From contig JAZBRS010000026.1 in the NCBI GenBank assembly GCA_037176725.1, forward strand, positions 150,113,501-150,177,500: DNA of 64,000 nucleotides, written 5' to 3'. Origin of the DNA: Posidonia oceanica. Lineage: Eukaryota; Streptophyta; Magnoliopsida; Alismatales; Posidoniaceae. Under the pieces are notes generated by a model. The model did no database searches. It was not told the DNA's origin and was given only the letters and a program-made list of their open reading frames with translations. The position numbers and the translations under genes are program-made. This document shows positions 1-10,387 of the stretch, piece by piece (position 1 is the first letter of the stretch; every line of letters begins with the position of its first letter).

Positions 1-200
1 AAAAAAAATGATAAAATAAAAAATCCAAAAAAATGATAAAATCAAAAATCCAAAAAATGATGATAAAATAAAAAATCCAAAAAAAATGATAAAGTCAAAA
101 ATCCAAAAAAATGATAAAGTCAAAAATCCAAAAAATGATAAAATCAAAAATCCAAAAAAAATGATAAAACTGAAAATCCAAAAAAAATGATAGTGAGTAG
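1..200. repeat. A-rich tandem repeat
   Basis: About nine copies of a degenerate unit of roughly 20-27 bases built from AAAAAATGATAAAATC and AAAAATCC. It starts at the window edge, so its full length is unknown. It codes for nothing recognisable. Confidence 0.8.
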
Positions 201-683
201 AGTAAAATCTACCCAACCAACATCACCTCATGAAATTGATAACAAGAGAGGCCAGTGATGCAAAAATTTAGGACATTTTTCGACTTCGCGTCGTACTTGA
301 CCCCTCCTATTCAGGACAGTCACTTAGTATTCGCCTACAAGCTAAGACTGGGATCTCGAGAAGAGACAGTCCCTCGTCTGGCATATCATCTTTAGACAAC
401 AAAGCTGAGGCCAATACTTGTTATTCAAAACCTAAGTTTCCCTTAACTTCTCCATTGCATTAAGACTTCTTTTTTCCCATTCATAGCATTAGGTTTGCTT
501 AAAGTATGCATTGTGTATAGGTTATTACCATGTGTTCTGTAACCGTTTTGATTTCATAGTATTAAGGATGTTTCTGAGTTTCCAGAAGTCACTTTGGACT
601 AGGGGCAATAATACCCCTAGATGGATTAACAAATTTGCTGAGGTTGTGTAGGAGAACAATTCAGGGGCGTTAAATGAGCAAAT
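201..683. other. Intergenic stretch, nothing recognised
   Basis: I see no gene, splice-bounded exon or TE terminus here. Short open frames on the minus strand have no recognisable protein signature. The inverted-repeat block just above it resembles those upstream of the PMD genes, so this may once have been a promoter or 5' end of a fourth minus-strand gene, but no TATA box or coding exon is visible. Confidence 0.4.
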
Positions 684-790
684 ACCAGCGTCCAACGTTG
701 GACGCACTATCTGAAGCGTATAACGACCAACAGAGGGATATTGGACGCTTGATATCACGCGTCTTACGTTATAAGTGCCAGTTTGAGCGT
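684..790 (-). repeat. GTTGGACGC/GCGTCCAAC inverted-repeat block
   Basis: On the minus strand it reads as half-sites GTTATACGC...GCGTCCAAC followed by GTTGGACGC and decayed copies (GTAAGACGC, AAGCGTCCAA). The centre holds the palindrome TCCAACGTTGGA. The same module lies upstream of the three PMD pseudogenes and repeats in the LTRs of the element at 35357-49139. No gene start is visible next to this copy. Confidence 0.7.
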
Positions 791-980
791 CTTACATTTT
801 AATTGTGACTTAAACTGCAGAATTTGGATAGAGGGCCCTTGATAAAATATCAAAGCCACCAGGGAGTATTTCTAAACTCATAACAGTCCAAAACACATGA
901 ACAAGGATGAAAAATGAAAGATATATTTATTCCCTTGAAGAGATACATGGCCCCTAAAAATAAAAGATTACAATGATTGC

Positions 981-2325
981 CTATCTAATTATCTTCTTCC
1001 TTTTCCTGCACAGCATGCCCGTCGCTTCAACCCACTCCTCGGGTTTGGGTAGTAGCTTTGAATACCACCTCCAGTGTGCATCCTCTCGTGGTAGGCAGCA
1101 AGTCGAGGGAGCAGTTGATGGCCCATCTGAATCATCATGGCGGTCCAGAGACAACCAAAGAGCCCGAATGTAGTACACCATTACTGCATCAGATGGAAGA
1201 CTGCACTCCCAAACCCGAATACGAGGAATAAAGCTCAGCCGAGGTGGCACCCCTTTCTTCCGCCCACCATCTCGAAGCAATGATGGGAGTTGTACACCAC
1301 AAAGTGGGTGGGCCCTATCAACTCCAACACAACTGAAGAACCTCGTGCCTGGTGCTTATGATAAAGGGACATGGAAGGCGTGAAGATGTCAATAGGGGCA
1401 GAGGACAAGGAGCAAACCCTTTCCTCAATCAAATCTGTCTTCACAGGCCCAAGCCTCGGGAAATGGACTTGCAACCAGCTAGAAAGAAGGAAAGGAGAGC
1501 CTACAAAATCCCCTCCGGTGGAAATGCTGGTCAGACCGAGATATGTAGCAGCAAGAATGGCGACTGAAGGAGAACGCCAGAAGTGCTCAGTAAGGCCTAT
1601 CAAGAACTCAGTATGATAGACATCCAAGGAGAAGTCCTTGGTGACAAATAAGGTGAGGCCTCCAATCAATAAATGTAGACACACCAGTAGTTGGTCCTGA
1701 GAGGCAGAGTCCTCAATCTGCCGGAAGTTGAAGTACAGATGTGCCAAGTTAAGCCTGCGACCTCTAATCACTGGGAAGGTAGGCAGGACGGTGAAGATAC
1801 GGTCTACGAACGTTTGCATATCTACTGTTCTGTATGACAATGGGAAGTCAATATCCAGCCGGGCCGCTCCAATCTGAGTCACACCAAGTAGGCCATGAAC
1901 ATCCTCTACTAGGATTGTCACTTCACAACCCCCAAAGAAGAAAGTGTGAGTCTCAGGACTCCAGAAGGCGCATGAGGCATGAAGCAAGGGCCAGTCCAAG
2001 TTTGTGCCCAATAAATCCAAAAGTCCATCAAAGCATGTACGGGCCAAAACAGACCCCTTTTCCCGAGCCCAAAGCACAAAGTCCTTCACCCAAGGAGAGT
2101 AGTAGGGGAAGTCATTATCAAAGCAGGGTGTTTTGGTAAAATTGAGGATTTCCTGCAAAGAAATTCAAAAGCATGAGAAGCAAAAGAGAGTGAAAGGACC
2201 AATGAAGAGGATCATACCTTCTCCGTTTTGATAAGGGACATCATATGCCCTTCAATCTCATCCAAAGGTCTTGCAACACCCTTCTTGTTGTGCATGAAGA
2301 CGTTGGGAACTGAACTAGAAGCCAT
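981..2325 (-). pseudogene. Plant mobile domain (PMD) gene, frameshifted
   Basis: Two exons can be read. Exon 1 (2325-2218, 36 codons, begins MASSSVPNVFMHNKKG) ends AAG|GTATGA. A 65 bp intron ends TTTGCAG, and exon 2 starts at 2152 in the same phase. Exon 2 carries the PMD signature: WSPETHTFFFGG then EVTILVEDVHGLLGV, and further on a leucine-rich helical stretch. The frame is open to a stop at 1235, but similarity to the PMD copy at 6735-8093 continues in another frame from about 1265 down to a stop at 981, so a one-base-type frameshift lies near 1245-1265. The start is supported by a TATA box 98 bp upstream. PMD proteins (MAIN/MAIL1 and relatives) are nuclear factors linked to silencing and meristem maintenance, and the domain is also carried by transposable elements. 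Whether this copy was host or TE cargo is unclear. Confidence 0.75.
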
Positions 2326-2421
2326 GAAAACAAAAGAAAGGAAAGGAAGAAGCACAAATCAAGAAGAAATCAGTAGGGAGGAAAGGGGCAAGTGTGCATG
2401 AAAATCCAAGGGGTGGCCAGG

Positions 2422-2430
2422 CTTTTATAA
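2422..2430 (-). promoter_or_regulatory. TATA box of the PMD gene at 981-2325
   Basis: The minus strand reads GCTTATAAAAGCC, a strong TATA box, 98 bp before the ATG at 2325. The two other PMD pseudogenes have TATA boxes at nearly the same distance (108 and 92 bp), which supports both the boxes and the chosen starts. Confidence 0.6.
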
Positions 2431-2544
2431 GCACAGGAGGGCCATCAGAAATCCCACACATGGGTATTGAGAAAATTTCACAGCATTCCGGAAGATTAGC
2501 CAAGAACAGGAAAGGAAAGAAAGGATTCTAGGCTCGCTTCATTG

Positions 2545-2690
2545 TACGCGAGATAGAGCGTGTCCAACGTTAGCCGCACCACTTGAAGCATATAACGTTT
2601 AGATCAGCTGCCCAGCATTGGACACAGAAATTGAAGCGGATAACGTTGGCCGCACCAGATGAGGCGTATAACGTTTTATCAGTGACTTAA
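2545..2690 (-). repeat. Inverted-repeat block upstream of PMD gene
   Basis: The minus strand shows successive half-sites: GTTATACGC...GCGGCCAAC, GTTATCCGC...GTGTCCAAT, GTTATATGC...GCGGCTAAC and GTTGGACAC. One loop (TCATCTGGT) is almost the loop seen in the LTR copy at 36507. It lies about 115-260 bp upstream of the TATA box. Confidence 0.65.
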
Positions 2691-3152
2691 GTTACTGAAC
2701 TTGGCTGGATTGCCCCCTAATCCGTGATTGAGTTGCATGAACCTGTTTTACCCACCCTAGATGTTTAATTAAGTTGAATTACATGTGTGAGCGTTGGTTT
2801 CATATTTTTTGGACATCCGAGACAGTCGGAATCTCTGGTTGTTCATTTCATCAAGTAAACGGCTCATTAAGGCATCGACGACTTCAAAATTCAATTTTTA
2901 AGCTTCTAGGTGAAATCTTTCCTTATAACTATGTCATTTACATACTATTTCACTTGAGTACGCTGGTTTCAAGTTAATTTGGATTAAAGGCCATCATTTT
3001 ACCATATTGGTCGCTTAAGTGCATTTTAGCTTCGAGAAAGGTAGTTTAAACGAAGTATTTGACAAGTTTGTTGAGTGTGTAGAAATCTATATCATTTCAA
3101 AATATACAATCATTCTACAAGGTCACCGGGGCATACCCCTGAAGTACAGAAG
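2691..3152. other. Spacer between PMD genes
   Basis: AT-rich sequence between the promoter block of the PMD gene at 981-2325 and the 3' end of the PMD gene at 3153-6353. It presumably holds the 3' untranslated region of the latter. I see no further gene or repeat in it. Confidence 0.4.
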
Positions 3153-6100
3153 CTAAGGAGCACTCTCTCCCTCACCCTCGGGAGCTGAAGCAGGAGCCGG
3201 AGAAGGAGTGGTAGGAGGACGAGGCGACTGCCGAACAGAAACGCCCGACGGAGCCCTGGAGACGGACCGAGAGTGGTGGCTACCCGACCGGTGGCTCGGT
3301 ACAGGAGGAACAGGCACCCCGAGCCTGGTACCAGCTGTAAAGGCAAACCTCCGGTAATGCCCAAGCTCAAGCTCAAGCTGGGAGATAACCCCCGCCGTGC
3401 CCTGAGGAGAGAAGCAATCAAAATGTCAGATACAAGCAAGGACATGGAAGACGTAAAGAAGTGCTGAATTAAATCATACCATCTGAGATTGGGCATTCTC
3501 AGTGTCCCTGTCGGCAACCTGCTGCTCCAACTCCTGGATCCGAGCACTACTGGCAGTAACTGTCCCCTGCAGCTCCTCCAACCTCCCGATAGAGTTGGCA
3601 ACTATGAAGTCACCAGCCCGCTCCCTCAGCTCGCTCTCTAAATAAGCAACCTACAAGCAGTGGTGTCAGAACCAAGGGAATTTCAAAAGTAGAAATAAAA
3701 TAAAGGCATGTTTACCTTCTCCTAGAGATGGGAGATCTTCTTTGAACGGTCTGGAGGAGGAGCACTACTCGTCGAAGGCTGAAAAGAAAGATTCAAGTCA
3801 GTTACAATTCATAGCTAGACTATAAAAGCTACGTGTAAAGATACCTAAGAGGTAGAGGCACGTAGGCGCTCCGGTCAAAGCAGAGAGCTGCTGAGTCAAG
3901 TAGCGCTCCTGCTGAGCCTGCTCATCTACCACCTTGAGCTGCGAAAGAAAGAAAGTAAGTTAGCCAAATTGAATTAACAGTCTACAGAGATGAAATTCAG
4001 GAGCTCACGCTATCTCCAGCTGGGCTCGGTAAGACTGAGCCTCCCCCAGCAGAGCCGCACGGGACACCACCGCCTCCTCAGGATTTGTGTCCCCCAAAGG
4101 AAGGTTCCCGCGCCCGAGGAAGTGGGACCGGTGGAAGATCATCAAAGAAGAAAACTCTTGGTCTATCCACTCGGCCCACACCGCCTCGTCCTCCTCTGTG
4201 GCTTCCGTCGGAGCAGGAGAACCATGACGGGCCCAGTCCAAGAGCTGTGGATCGTAGACGTCCACCCAATGACGAGCACGGCTGCCCTCGCCACGTATCT
4301 CTCACCAAACACGGTGAGGAGGAGGTAGAGGCTGAGTCTGTCGGCGCCCCAACTGTCGTAGCGCCCTGCCAATCTGCCGGAAGTGACAGTGGTTCCAGCA
4401 GTGGATCCATACGTCTCGGTCGAAAATGGCCTGATCACGGGCATTCTTAGGGACGTCTGCATGCTCTCCCTCAGCATATGGATGCCAAATCACCTGAAGG
4501 GAGCAATACATGTCAGCAAGCAGCATAAATGAATAAATAGAAGCTGAAAAGTCAACAGAAGCAAGTTACCTGAGCTGGGACAAGGAGCTCGAAAAGCAGA
4601 CGATCGACATAGCGGTTGTCATCTGCAGGCTCGAGGGCCTGCTCAGCATTGGCCCAGAACAGTCCTCGAGGAAAGGGGACACCGGTAGGAGGAACCGGAG
4701 GAGGGGCAGGTCGTAGAAAGGCGAAGTGGTCCCACGCCCACATCTGCACGCCAAACGAGGAAGCCTTTAGCAAGAACATAATATCCAGTGTAAGCTTAAA
4801 TATGTAGATTTTACCTGAAGGAATGGCAGGTTCCCGCCTAGCTAGCGAGAACTGCCGTCAGTAAAGTGGAAGAGGGTGGAGTACAGGTGCGCCAAGTTGG
4901 TTGCACCCCAAGCGTACTCTCCCACGCGCTCCAAGTCCGCCAGGAGAGGAAGGAACCACACCGACAGCTTCAAGGAGGAGTGCGAAAAGAGCACCTCCCC
5001 GAACAGTACTAGGAGGAAGGCCTGTAGCTGCTGGTCGGCCTCCATGCCTGGTCTGGCTACTGTCTCCGCCAGCTCACTAACTCGGCGAACCGTGGAAGTG
5101 ATCACCACAAGCTGCTCCCCGCTCATGGCTAACTGACGTCCGACAAGCTCCTACGCCAAGGCTGAGTAACCCGAGCGCACCCGTCCCGTCACTGGTCGGC
5201 CTGTGACTCGAAGACCGGTCAGCCGCACCATGTCCTCAAGGGAGAGGACAAACTCGCCTGCCCTCGTGACGATCGAGCTCGTGCGAAAGTTCCATCACTC
5301 TACGACAACCTCCAAAAACATTGGACGGAGGGGAAAGTCCGGGATGGACAGAAAATGCTCAAATCCCATCTGATCCAGACACTCCTTCTGGAAAGTAGCC
5401 AATAGGGTGTAGGACTGGCAGACCTGACCCCAGTTGCAACGAGTCACGGCTGGTGCTCGACTCTGCAAACAAGCAAGAGAATCATCAGTCAAGATGAAAT
5501 AACTGAATAAAATGAAGGAAAAATGAAAAGATGTCTACCTGCCCCCTCGAAGCTAGCGTGGCAGTGGCATCTCTGATCGAGACGCGTCCCTACGTGGCCC
5601 TGATGCCAACACCTCCTCCCGAGGGATCTGCTCCCGCCAGTAGTCCGGGGGATCCCTCGCATCACCCTCCGCCTCCCGTCGAACAAAGTCGACCATGTTC
5701 CACCACCAGCCGTCGTCCTCACCAAATTGCACGAGGAAGGGGTCGATCGGCCTCGCCTCTGGCACCTCCGCGGGCCCCGCCTCGTCCAGGCCAACCTCAG
5801 GCCTTGTCTCCAAGACCGTCTCCTCTGAATCCTCGTAACTAAAAGAACTGCTGGAACCAGAGTCCACCTCCGTCGTTGTCTCTACGGCCTCCCTGGGACC
5901 AGAGTCTGCCCCCACGGCATCCCCACTGGCTGTCGCCTCTGCCTCCATGGCGTCGCCACTAGCCGCCACCCCGGCCTCCATGGTATCAACACCGGCAGCC
6001 CCTGTCCTCGCTCTTGCAGCCACGGCATCACCGCCGGTCGTCACCCCAGCCCCTGCAGCGTCACCGCCGGCCTCCGCCACCTCCATGACAATTCGACCGG

Positions 6101-6353
6101 CCTCCACGGCCTCCCCAGGCGCCGACCCAGCTTTAGCCACCCTGGCCACCACTCCCACAGCCGGAGAACCGGCCCCCACAGGCGCAGCCCCGCCTGCCAC
6201 GGCCCCGCCGGCAGCCTCCGTAGCCCTCACCGCCGTCTCCCCCGCAGCTGGGCCAGCAGCCAGCGTCTCCGATGAAGGCACGCCGAAGGGCGAAGGCCCC
6301 GTCCGAGCTCGTTTCACCGTCCGAATATAGAAGTGGGAGATCCTCTTCTCCAT
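3153..6353 (-). pseudogene. Multi-exon PMD gene with C-terminal coiled coil, decayed
   Basis: Eight exons can be placed: 6353-5539, 5460-4815, 4743-4570, 4493-4014, 3938-3845, 3778-3716, 3650-3480, 3401-3153. Most introns keep GT-AG ends (CAG|GTAGAC, CAG|GTAAAA, CAG|GTAACT, ATG|GTATGA) and join in phase. Exon 1 starts MEKRISHFYIRTVKRARTG (basic, NLS-like) and continues with a long Ala/Gly/Glu-rich region. Exon 2 has the PMD core (GEFVLSLEDMVRLTGL; DLERVGEYAWGATNLAHLYS; NLPFLQ). Exon 3 starts MWAWDHFAF. Exon 4 has VIWHPYAEG and RQIGRALRQLGRRQ, classic late-PMD motifs. Exon 7 is coiled coil (VAYLESELRERAGDF, ARIQELEQQVADRD). Exon 8 is a Ser/Pro-rich tail. Six in-frame stops break it (5553 TAG, 5295 TGA, 5151 TAG, 4842 TAG, 4302 TGA, 3722 TAG). 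The exon-4 donor reads AT instead of GT, and the exon 5/6 join is off by one base. The ATG at 6446 is also in frame but lies too close to the TATA box. Confidence 0.75.
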
Positions 6354-6460
6354 CGAAGTAACCTCGCCAGAATGAGAAGAAAGATCGCCAGAGAACTCGC
6401 AGTTGCTGGAGACGAAGAAGAGGAGAGGAGCAAGGTGACCACCCATGGCGTAGGATGAGG

Positions 6461-6468
6461 GTTTTATA
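6461..6468 (-). promoter_or_regulatory. TATA box of the PMD gene at 3153-6353
   Basis: The minus strand reads GGTATAAAACCC. It is only about 15 bp from the in-frame ATG at 6446 but 108 bp from the ATG at 6353. The second matches the spacing at the other two PMD genes, so 6353 was taken as the start. Confidence 0.55.
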
Positions 6469-6469
6469 C

Positions 6470-6640
6470 CATTCAACGTTATCCGCATATATTGGCACGT
6501 CCAACACATCGGGAAGAAGAAATATTATACGCGCCATATGGCCCGTCCAACGTTTTGAGAGTTAAAATGTTATCCGCTAGTTTTCCAGCATACAACGTTG
6601 GCCGCTCTAGTTTCAGCGTACAACACTTTAAGCTCAGGGA
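6470..6640 (-). repeat. Inverted-repeat block upstream of PMD gene
   Basis: The minus strand carries degenerate pairs such as GTTGTACGCT...AGCGGCCAAC, GTTGTATGCT...AGCGGATAAC and GTTGGACGT...TGCGGATAAC. It begins immediately upstream of the TATA box. Stems are less perfect than in the LTR copies but have the same half-site layout. Confidence 0.6.
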
Positions 6641-6734
6641 AGTGTTATGAATTCTGATGCTTTCATTCAACTCATACAAATTCATTCAAGAGAGACGAAA
6701 TAAATTTTATTGATGATAAATGATACATTTTTGA

Positions 6735-8093
6735 CTACATTTTCTGTTTCTTTGAAGGAAATTCAATGAACAATTTAGGCCGCATGCCCTCGTACCAAGC
6801 ATCATAAGTAGCAAGAGAGATGGCTTCGCGGTCTGCGTTCGAGTTCTCCCATGCAAAAAGGACTCGGTTTCGCCCCTTCCCATCCCAAGTGCCAGCTTGA
6901 TAGAAAACTTGAATGATGTCCCCAGGGGTGTCTCTCAAGTGCGGGAGAATCATGTCGGAGAAGCGAGGCAAGGGAGGTATAGCCCGAGGAGTACCCAGCA
7001 TCGAGAAGCATCGCTGAGGGTTGTACCTCACAAACTCGGTCGCCCCAATCAGCGTCAGGAAGTACTCTGGGTCAGACACTGTCTTGAAAGACGAGGGAGG
7101 ACTGAAGGAGTCCATCTAGGGCTTGACCTCACAAGCACATAAGCGGCGAATATACTCCTCTAGGGCAAGGCTAGCATCAAGAGCAGGCAGAAGAAAATGC
7201 TCCTCTAACCAGCGCAGAACTAGGAAAGGTGAGCTGAAGAATGGTCCCCCGAGGCAGGCACTGGATGAGCCCCAGATAGTGAAAGCCAAAATAGCCTGAC
7301 TCAAACATTTCTCCAGATTGCGAATGCAGATACACATGAGCTCAGCATGGTAGGCGCTAATGGTTAGGGCTTCATTTGGGAAGAGTACCAGTCCCCCGAT
7401 TAGAATGAAGACACATTCCAAGCAGGAAGCCTTGGAGCGGATGCTGTCGCGCTGTTTCTAGAAAAATTTCCACAAGGAGGAGAGTTTGATACAGTCATCT
7501 AGCACCAGGTCCTCCAGCACAACAACAGAGCCAAAAATGCGCTTTAAGAGAGAAAAAGAGCCTACCACCCTGATTGGCAAAAGGTAGGCATCCTTGCAGT
7601 AAATGGACGGGTCAGCCTGTCGAGTACCTGAAAGGGCGCTCACCTCCTCCAAAAGAATGGTCAATTCCCCTGAAGAGGAAAAGAATGTGTGAGTCAAAGG
7701 ATTCCATAGCTTGTAAAGGCCGAAAAGCACCTTCCAATCAACAGGTTGCCGCAACTAGTGAAGAGCTTGACAAAGACCAGCCTCTTCCAAGTGCTCCTGA
7801 TACCTTTTCAAAGCCCAAGAGCAGAATTGTTGAACCCAGTCCAACTGGTAGGCTTTCGAGTCGCGGTTGTTATTAGCAGAGGATAGGGCTATGAAGTAAG
7901 AAAAAATCAGCAGAGATAAATGAATACGAGAATGGGAGTATGGGGTAATAATGAAAACGGGAAGTATCTTCTCATGCACCAAAAGGTTCTCCAAATGATT
8001 AGGTATAGCCTCCAGCCGAAGTTGCATCATGTCGGAAGGAGAGGAAAAGACGGCCACTTGGAAAGCATGGCGCGGGATATCGCTCAAATCCAT
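6735..8093 (-). pseudogene. PMD gene, three in-frame TAG stops
   Basis: Paralogue of the gene at 981-2325. Shared landmarks: LDWVQQFCSWALKR, DWKVLFGLYKLWNPLTHTFF, GELTILLEEVSALSG, then a C-terminal part (FVRYNPQRCFSMLGTPR, DIIQVFYQAGTWDGKGRN) ending SKKQKM at 6735. One frame is open from 8117 to 6735 except for TAG at 7755, 7458 and 7116. The start MDLSDIPRHAF at 8093 was chosen because it lies 92 bp after a TATA box. The first paralogue has an intron after a Glu-Lys pair; here the matching site reads GAGAAG|AT rather than GAGAAG|GT, so a G-to-A change may have destroyed the donor, leaving intron sequence (about 7980-7890) in the open frame. No intact product is expected. Confidence 0.7.
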
Positions 8094-8184
8094 GAGAGGA
8101 AGCACAATTTCGAGCAAGTAAAAAAAATCAATAAAGAAAGGAAGATCGATGTTTGAACTGCAAGATCCATGCCAAGATGGGGTC

Positions 8185-8191
8185 TAATATA
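8185..8191 (-). promoter_or_regulatory. Putative TATA box of the PMD gene at 6735-8093
   Basis: The minus strand reads CCTATATTAGACC, 92 bp before the ATG at 8093. It is a weaker match than the other two PMD TATA boxes but stands at the same distance. Confidence 0.4.
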
Positions 8192-8284
8192 GGCCGTGGA
8201 GCCTTCATCAAAATGGAAACCTAAAGAAAATCGGAGATTTACTGCCAAAACGGTGGTGCCCGAATAGGAAAGATAGCAGCCTGT

Positions 8285-8375
8285 CTCGCGACGTTATACG
8301 CAGCTGTCTTGCCGTCCAACGTTAGCTGCGGTGTTTTACCCGTCCAACGTTGAACGTTAAAATCCAGCGTCCAAC
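8285..8375 (-). repeat. Inverted-repeat block upstream of PMD gene
   Basis: The minus strand reads GTTGGACGG...CCGCAGCTAAC and GTTGGACGG...TGCGTATAAC, preceded by GACGCTGG and AACGTTCAACG. It is the fourth such block in the first 8.4 kb and lies about 100-190 bp upstream of the TATA-like site. Confidence 0.6.
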
Positions 8376-8397
8376 AAATCAAAGCAGAATTGAGAGC

Positions 8398-9795
8398 AAA
8401 TCAGAGAACCCTGGAGCATAACCAAGACACCAAAGCAAAGAACCCCGGAGCATAACCGGGACACCAAAGCAAAGAGCCCCGGAGCACAACCAGATAAACA
8501 AAGCAAACCCCAGAGCACAACTGGGCCAACAAAGCAAGCAAAGCCAAAGAAGTATCCTTTTCGACCCCCTTGGGCAATCCCCTTGGCATGTCATGTTCTT
8601 GTTTTCGACCCCCTTGGGCAATCCCCTTGGCATGTCATGTTTTCTTATTTTCGACCCCCTTGGGCAATCCCCTTGGCATGTCATGTTTTTATTTTCGACC
8701 CCCTCAGGCAATCCCCTTGGCACGTCATGTTCTTGTTTTCGACCCGCTTGGGCAATCCTCGTGGCATGTCATGTTTTTATTCTCAACCCCCTTGGGCAAT
8801 CCCCTTGGCACGTCATGTTTTCGACCCCCTTGGGCAATCCCCTTGGCACGTCATGTTTTTATTTTCGACCCCCTTGGGCAATCTCCTTGGCATGTCATGT
8901 TTTTTATGTTCGACCCCCTTGGGCAATCCCCTTGGCACGTCATGTCTTTGTTTTCGACCCCCTTGGGCAATCCCCTTGGCACGTCATGTCTTTGTTTTCG
9001 ACCCCCCTTGGGCAATCCCCTTGGCACGTCATGTTTTTATTTTCGACCCCCTTGGGCAATCCCCTTGGCATGTCATGTCTTTATTTTCGACCCCCTTGGC
9101 CAATCCCCTTGGCACGTCATGTTTTGTTTTCGACCCCCTTGGGCAATCCCCTCGGCAAGTCTGTAAGGAAACCCGGAGCACAACCGGACAAACAAAGCAA
9201 AACAACCAAAAAAAAAACCCCAGAGCACAACTGGATAAACAAAGCAAAAGATCCCCGGAGCATAATCGAGACACCAAAGCAAAGATCCTCAGAGCATAAC
9301 CGAGACACCAAAGCAAAGATCCCCGGAGCATAACTGGGATACCAAAGCAAGGATCCCTAGAGCATAATCGGGATACCAAAGCAAAGATCCCTGGAGCATA
9401 ATCGGGATACCAAAGCAAGGATCCCCGGAGCATAATCGGGATATCGAAGCAAACCCCCGGAGCATAACCGAGATACCAAAGCAAACCCCCGGAGCATAAC
9501 CGGGATACCAAAGCAAACCCCCGGAGCACAACCGGATAAACAAAGCAAGCCCCGGAGCACAACCAGATAAACAAAGCAAACCCCGGAGCACAACCGGGAT
9601 AACAAAGCAAACCAATCAAAAGTAGGTACCTCGGAGCACAACCGGATAAACAAAGCAAGTCCCGGAGCACAATCGGATAAACAAAGTAAGCCCCGGAGCA
9701 CAACTGGATAAACAAAGTAAACCCCGGAGCACAACCGGACAAACATAGCAAAACAATCCACAGCAGGTACCCTGCAGCACAACCGGGTCAACAAA
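8398..9795. repeat. 33-bp minisatellite, split by another array
   Basis: Unit of about 31-33 bp, typified by CCCCGGAGCACAACCGG followed by ATAAACAAAGCAA. About five copies lie at 8398-8545 and roughly twenty at 9166-9795. Units alternate between AGCACAACCGGATAAAC and AGCATAACCGGGATACC versions. The 47-bp array at 8561-9162 sits inside it. Long open frames on either strand are a by-product of the repeat. Confidence 0.85.
8561..9162. repeat. 47-bp minisatellite
   Basis: About fourteen copies of a 44-47 bp unit, CGACCCCCTTGGGCAATCCC then CTTGGCATGTCATGT and a T-rich spacer. Units differ mainly at single C/T positions (CATGTCATG or CACGTCATG). It is flanked on both sides by the 33-bp repeat, which suggests insertion or local expansion within that array. 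Confidence 0.85.
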
Positions 9796-9799
9796 GCAA

Positions 9800-10190
9800 A
9801 GCCAACGCTATTAGTGAACCCACCGTTCACTAACTCCCAGGTCAGAAGATAATGGTCCCCGTCGAGAATGTAGGCAACATTCAATGAAAGGACACTTGAT
9901 TCTGACAAATGAAGCCAACGGTATTGATGGACTCATCGTTCATTAATTCTGGGTCACGAGATGACGGTCTCTGTCGAGAATGTAGGTAACATTCAATGAA
10001 AGGACACCTAATTGTGACAAATAGAGCCAACGCGGCCGGTAGAGAAGAGATCATTTCCCCTTTTCCCTGGGAGCATCATGGACCTCTCGCTCACCAACCC
10101 GCGTATCATGAGACGACGGTCCCCTGGGAGAGTGTAGGCTACGCTCAAGGAAAGGGCACCTGATCATGACAAATTGCATTCACGCATGTG
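9800..10190. repeat. Degenerate 115-160 bp tandem repeat
   Basis: Three degenerate units, each beginning near GCCAACGC or GCCAACGG and carrying the landmark GTCGAGAATGTAGGCAACAT or a variant, followed by AAAGGACACTTGATT and TGACAAAT. The first unit contains TAGTGAAC-CCACC-GTTCACTA, an 8-bp perfect hairpin. Confidence 0.6.
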
Positions 10191-10387
10191 TCAGTCTGCC
10201 TTGGGTGGTGAGAAAAATTCCTGAGCCAACCCGGTATACAAATTAAAGCTGGCAATGATGGAGGAACCTCATTACCTAGGGTCATGCATTGCATATCATG
10301 ACCCCCTCTTTCGCATTCCCGTCAACATGCATCCATGCATAGCGCATTCTATTGCATTTGCATTGAGTGGTCGTCGGAAACACTAGC
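10191..10387. other. Flank of element A1
   Basis: Non-coding sequence rich in GCATGCATTGCAT-like motifs, between the tandem repeats and the outer edge of the A1 3' LTR. The five bases before the LTR (CTAGC, 10383-10387) would be one copy of the target-site duplication. Its partner cannot be found because the other end of A1 is missing. Confidence 0.4.

Noticed and set aside
5947..6330. 127-codon Ala/Pro/Thr-rich frame on the plus strand
   Set aside because: It is antisense to the Ala/Gly/Glu-rich first exon of the PMD gene at 3153-6353, which has motif and splice support.
8398..9795. Regular repeats that could suggest a CRISPR array
   Set aside because: Units are contiguous and degenerate with no unique spacers, no cas genes are present, and the setting is a plant genome.
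8379..9908. Overlapping 180-250 codon frames on both strands
   Set aside because: Products of the 33-bp and 47-bp tandem arrays; they read as repeats of one short peptide.
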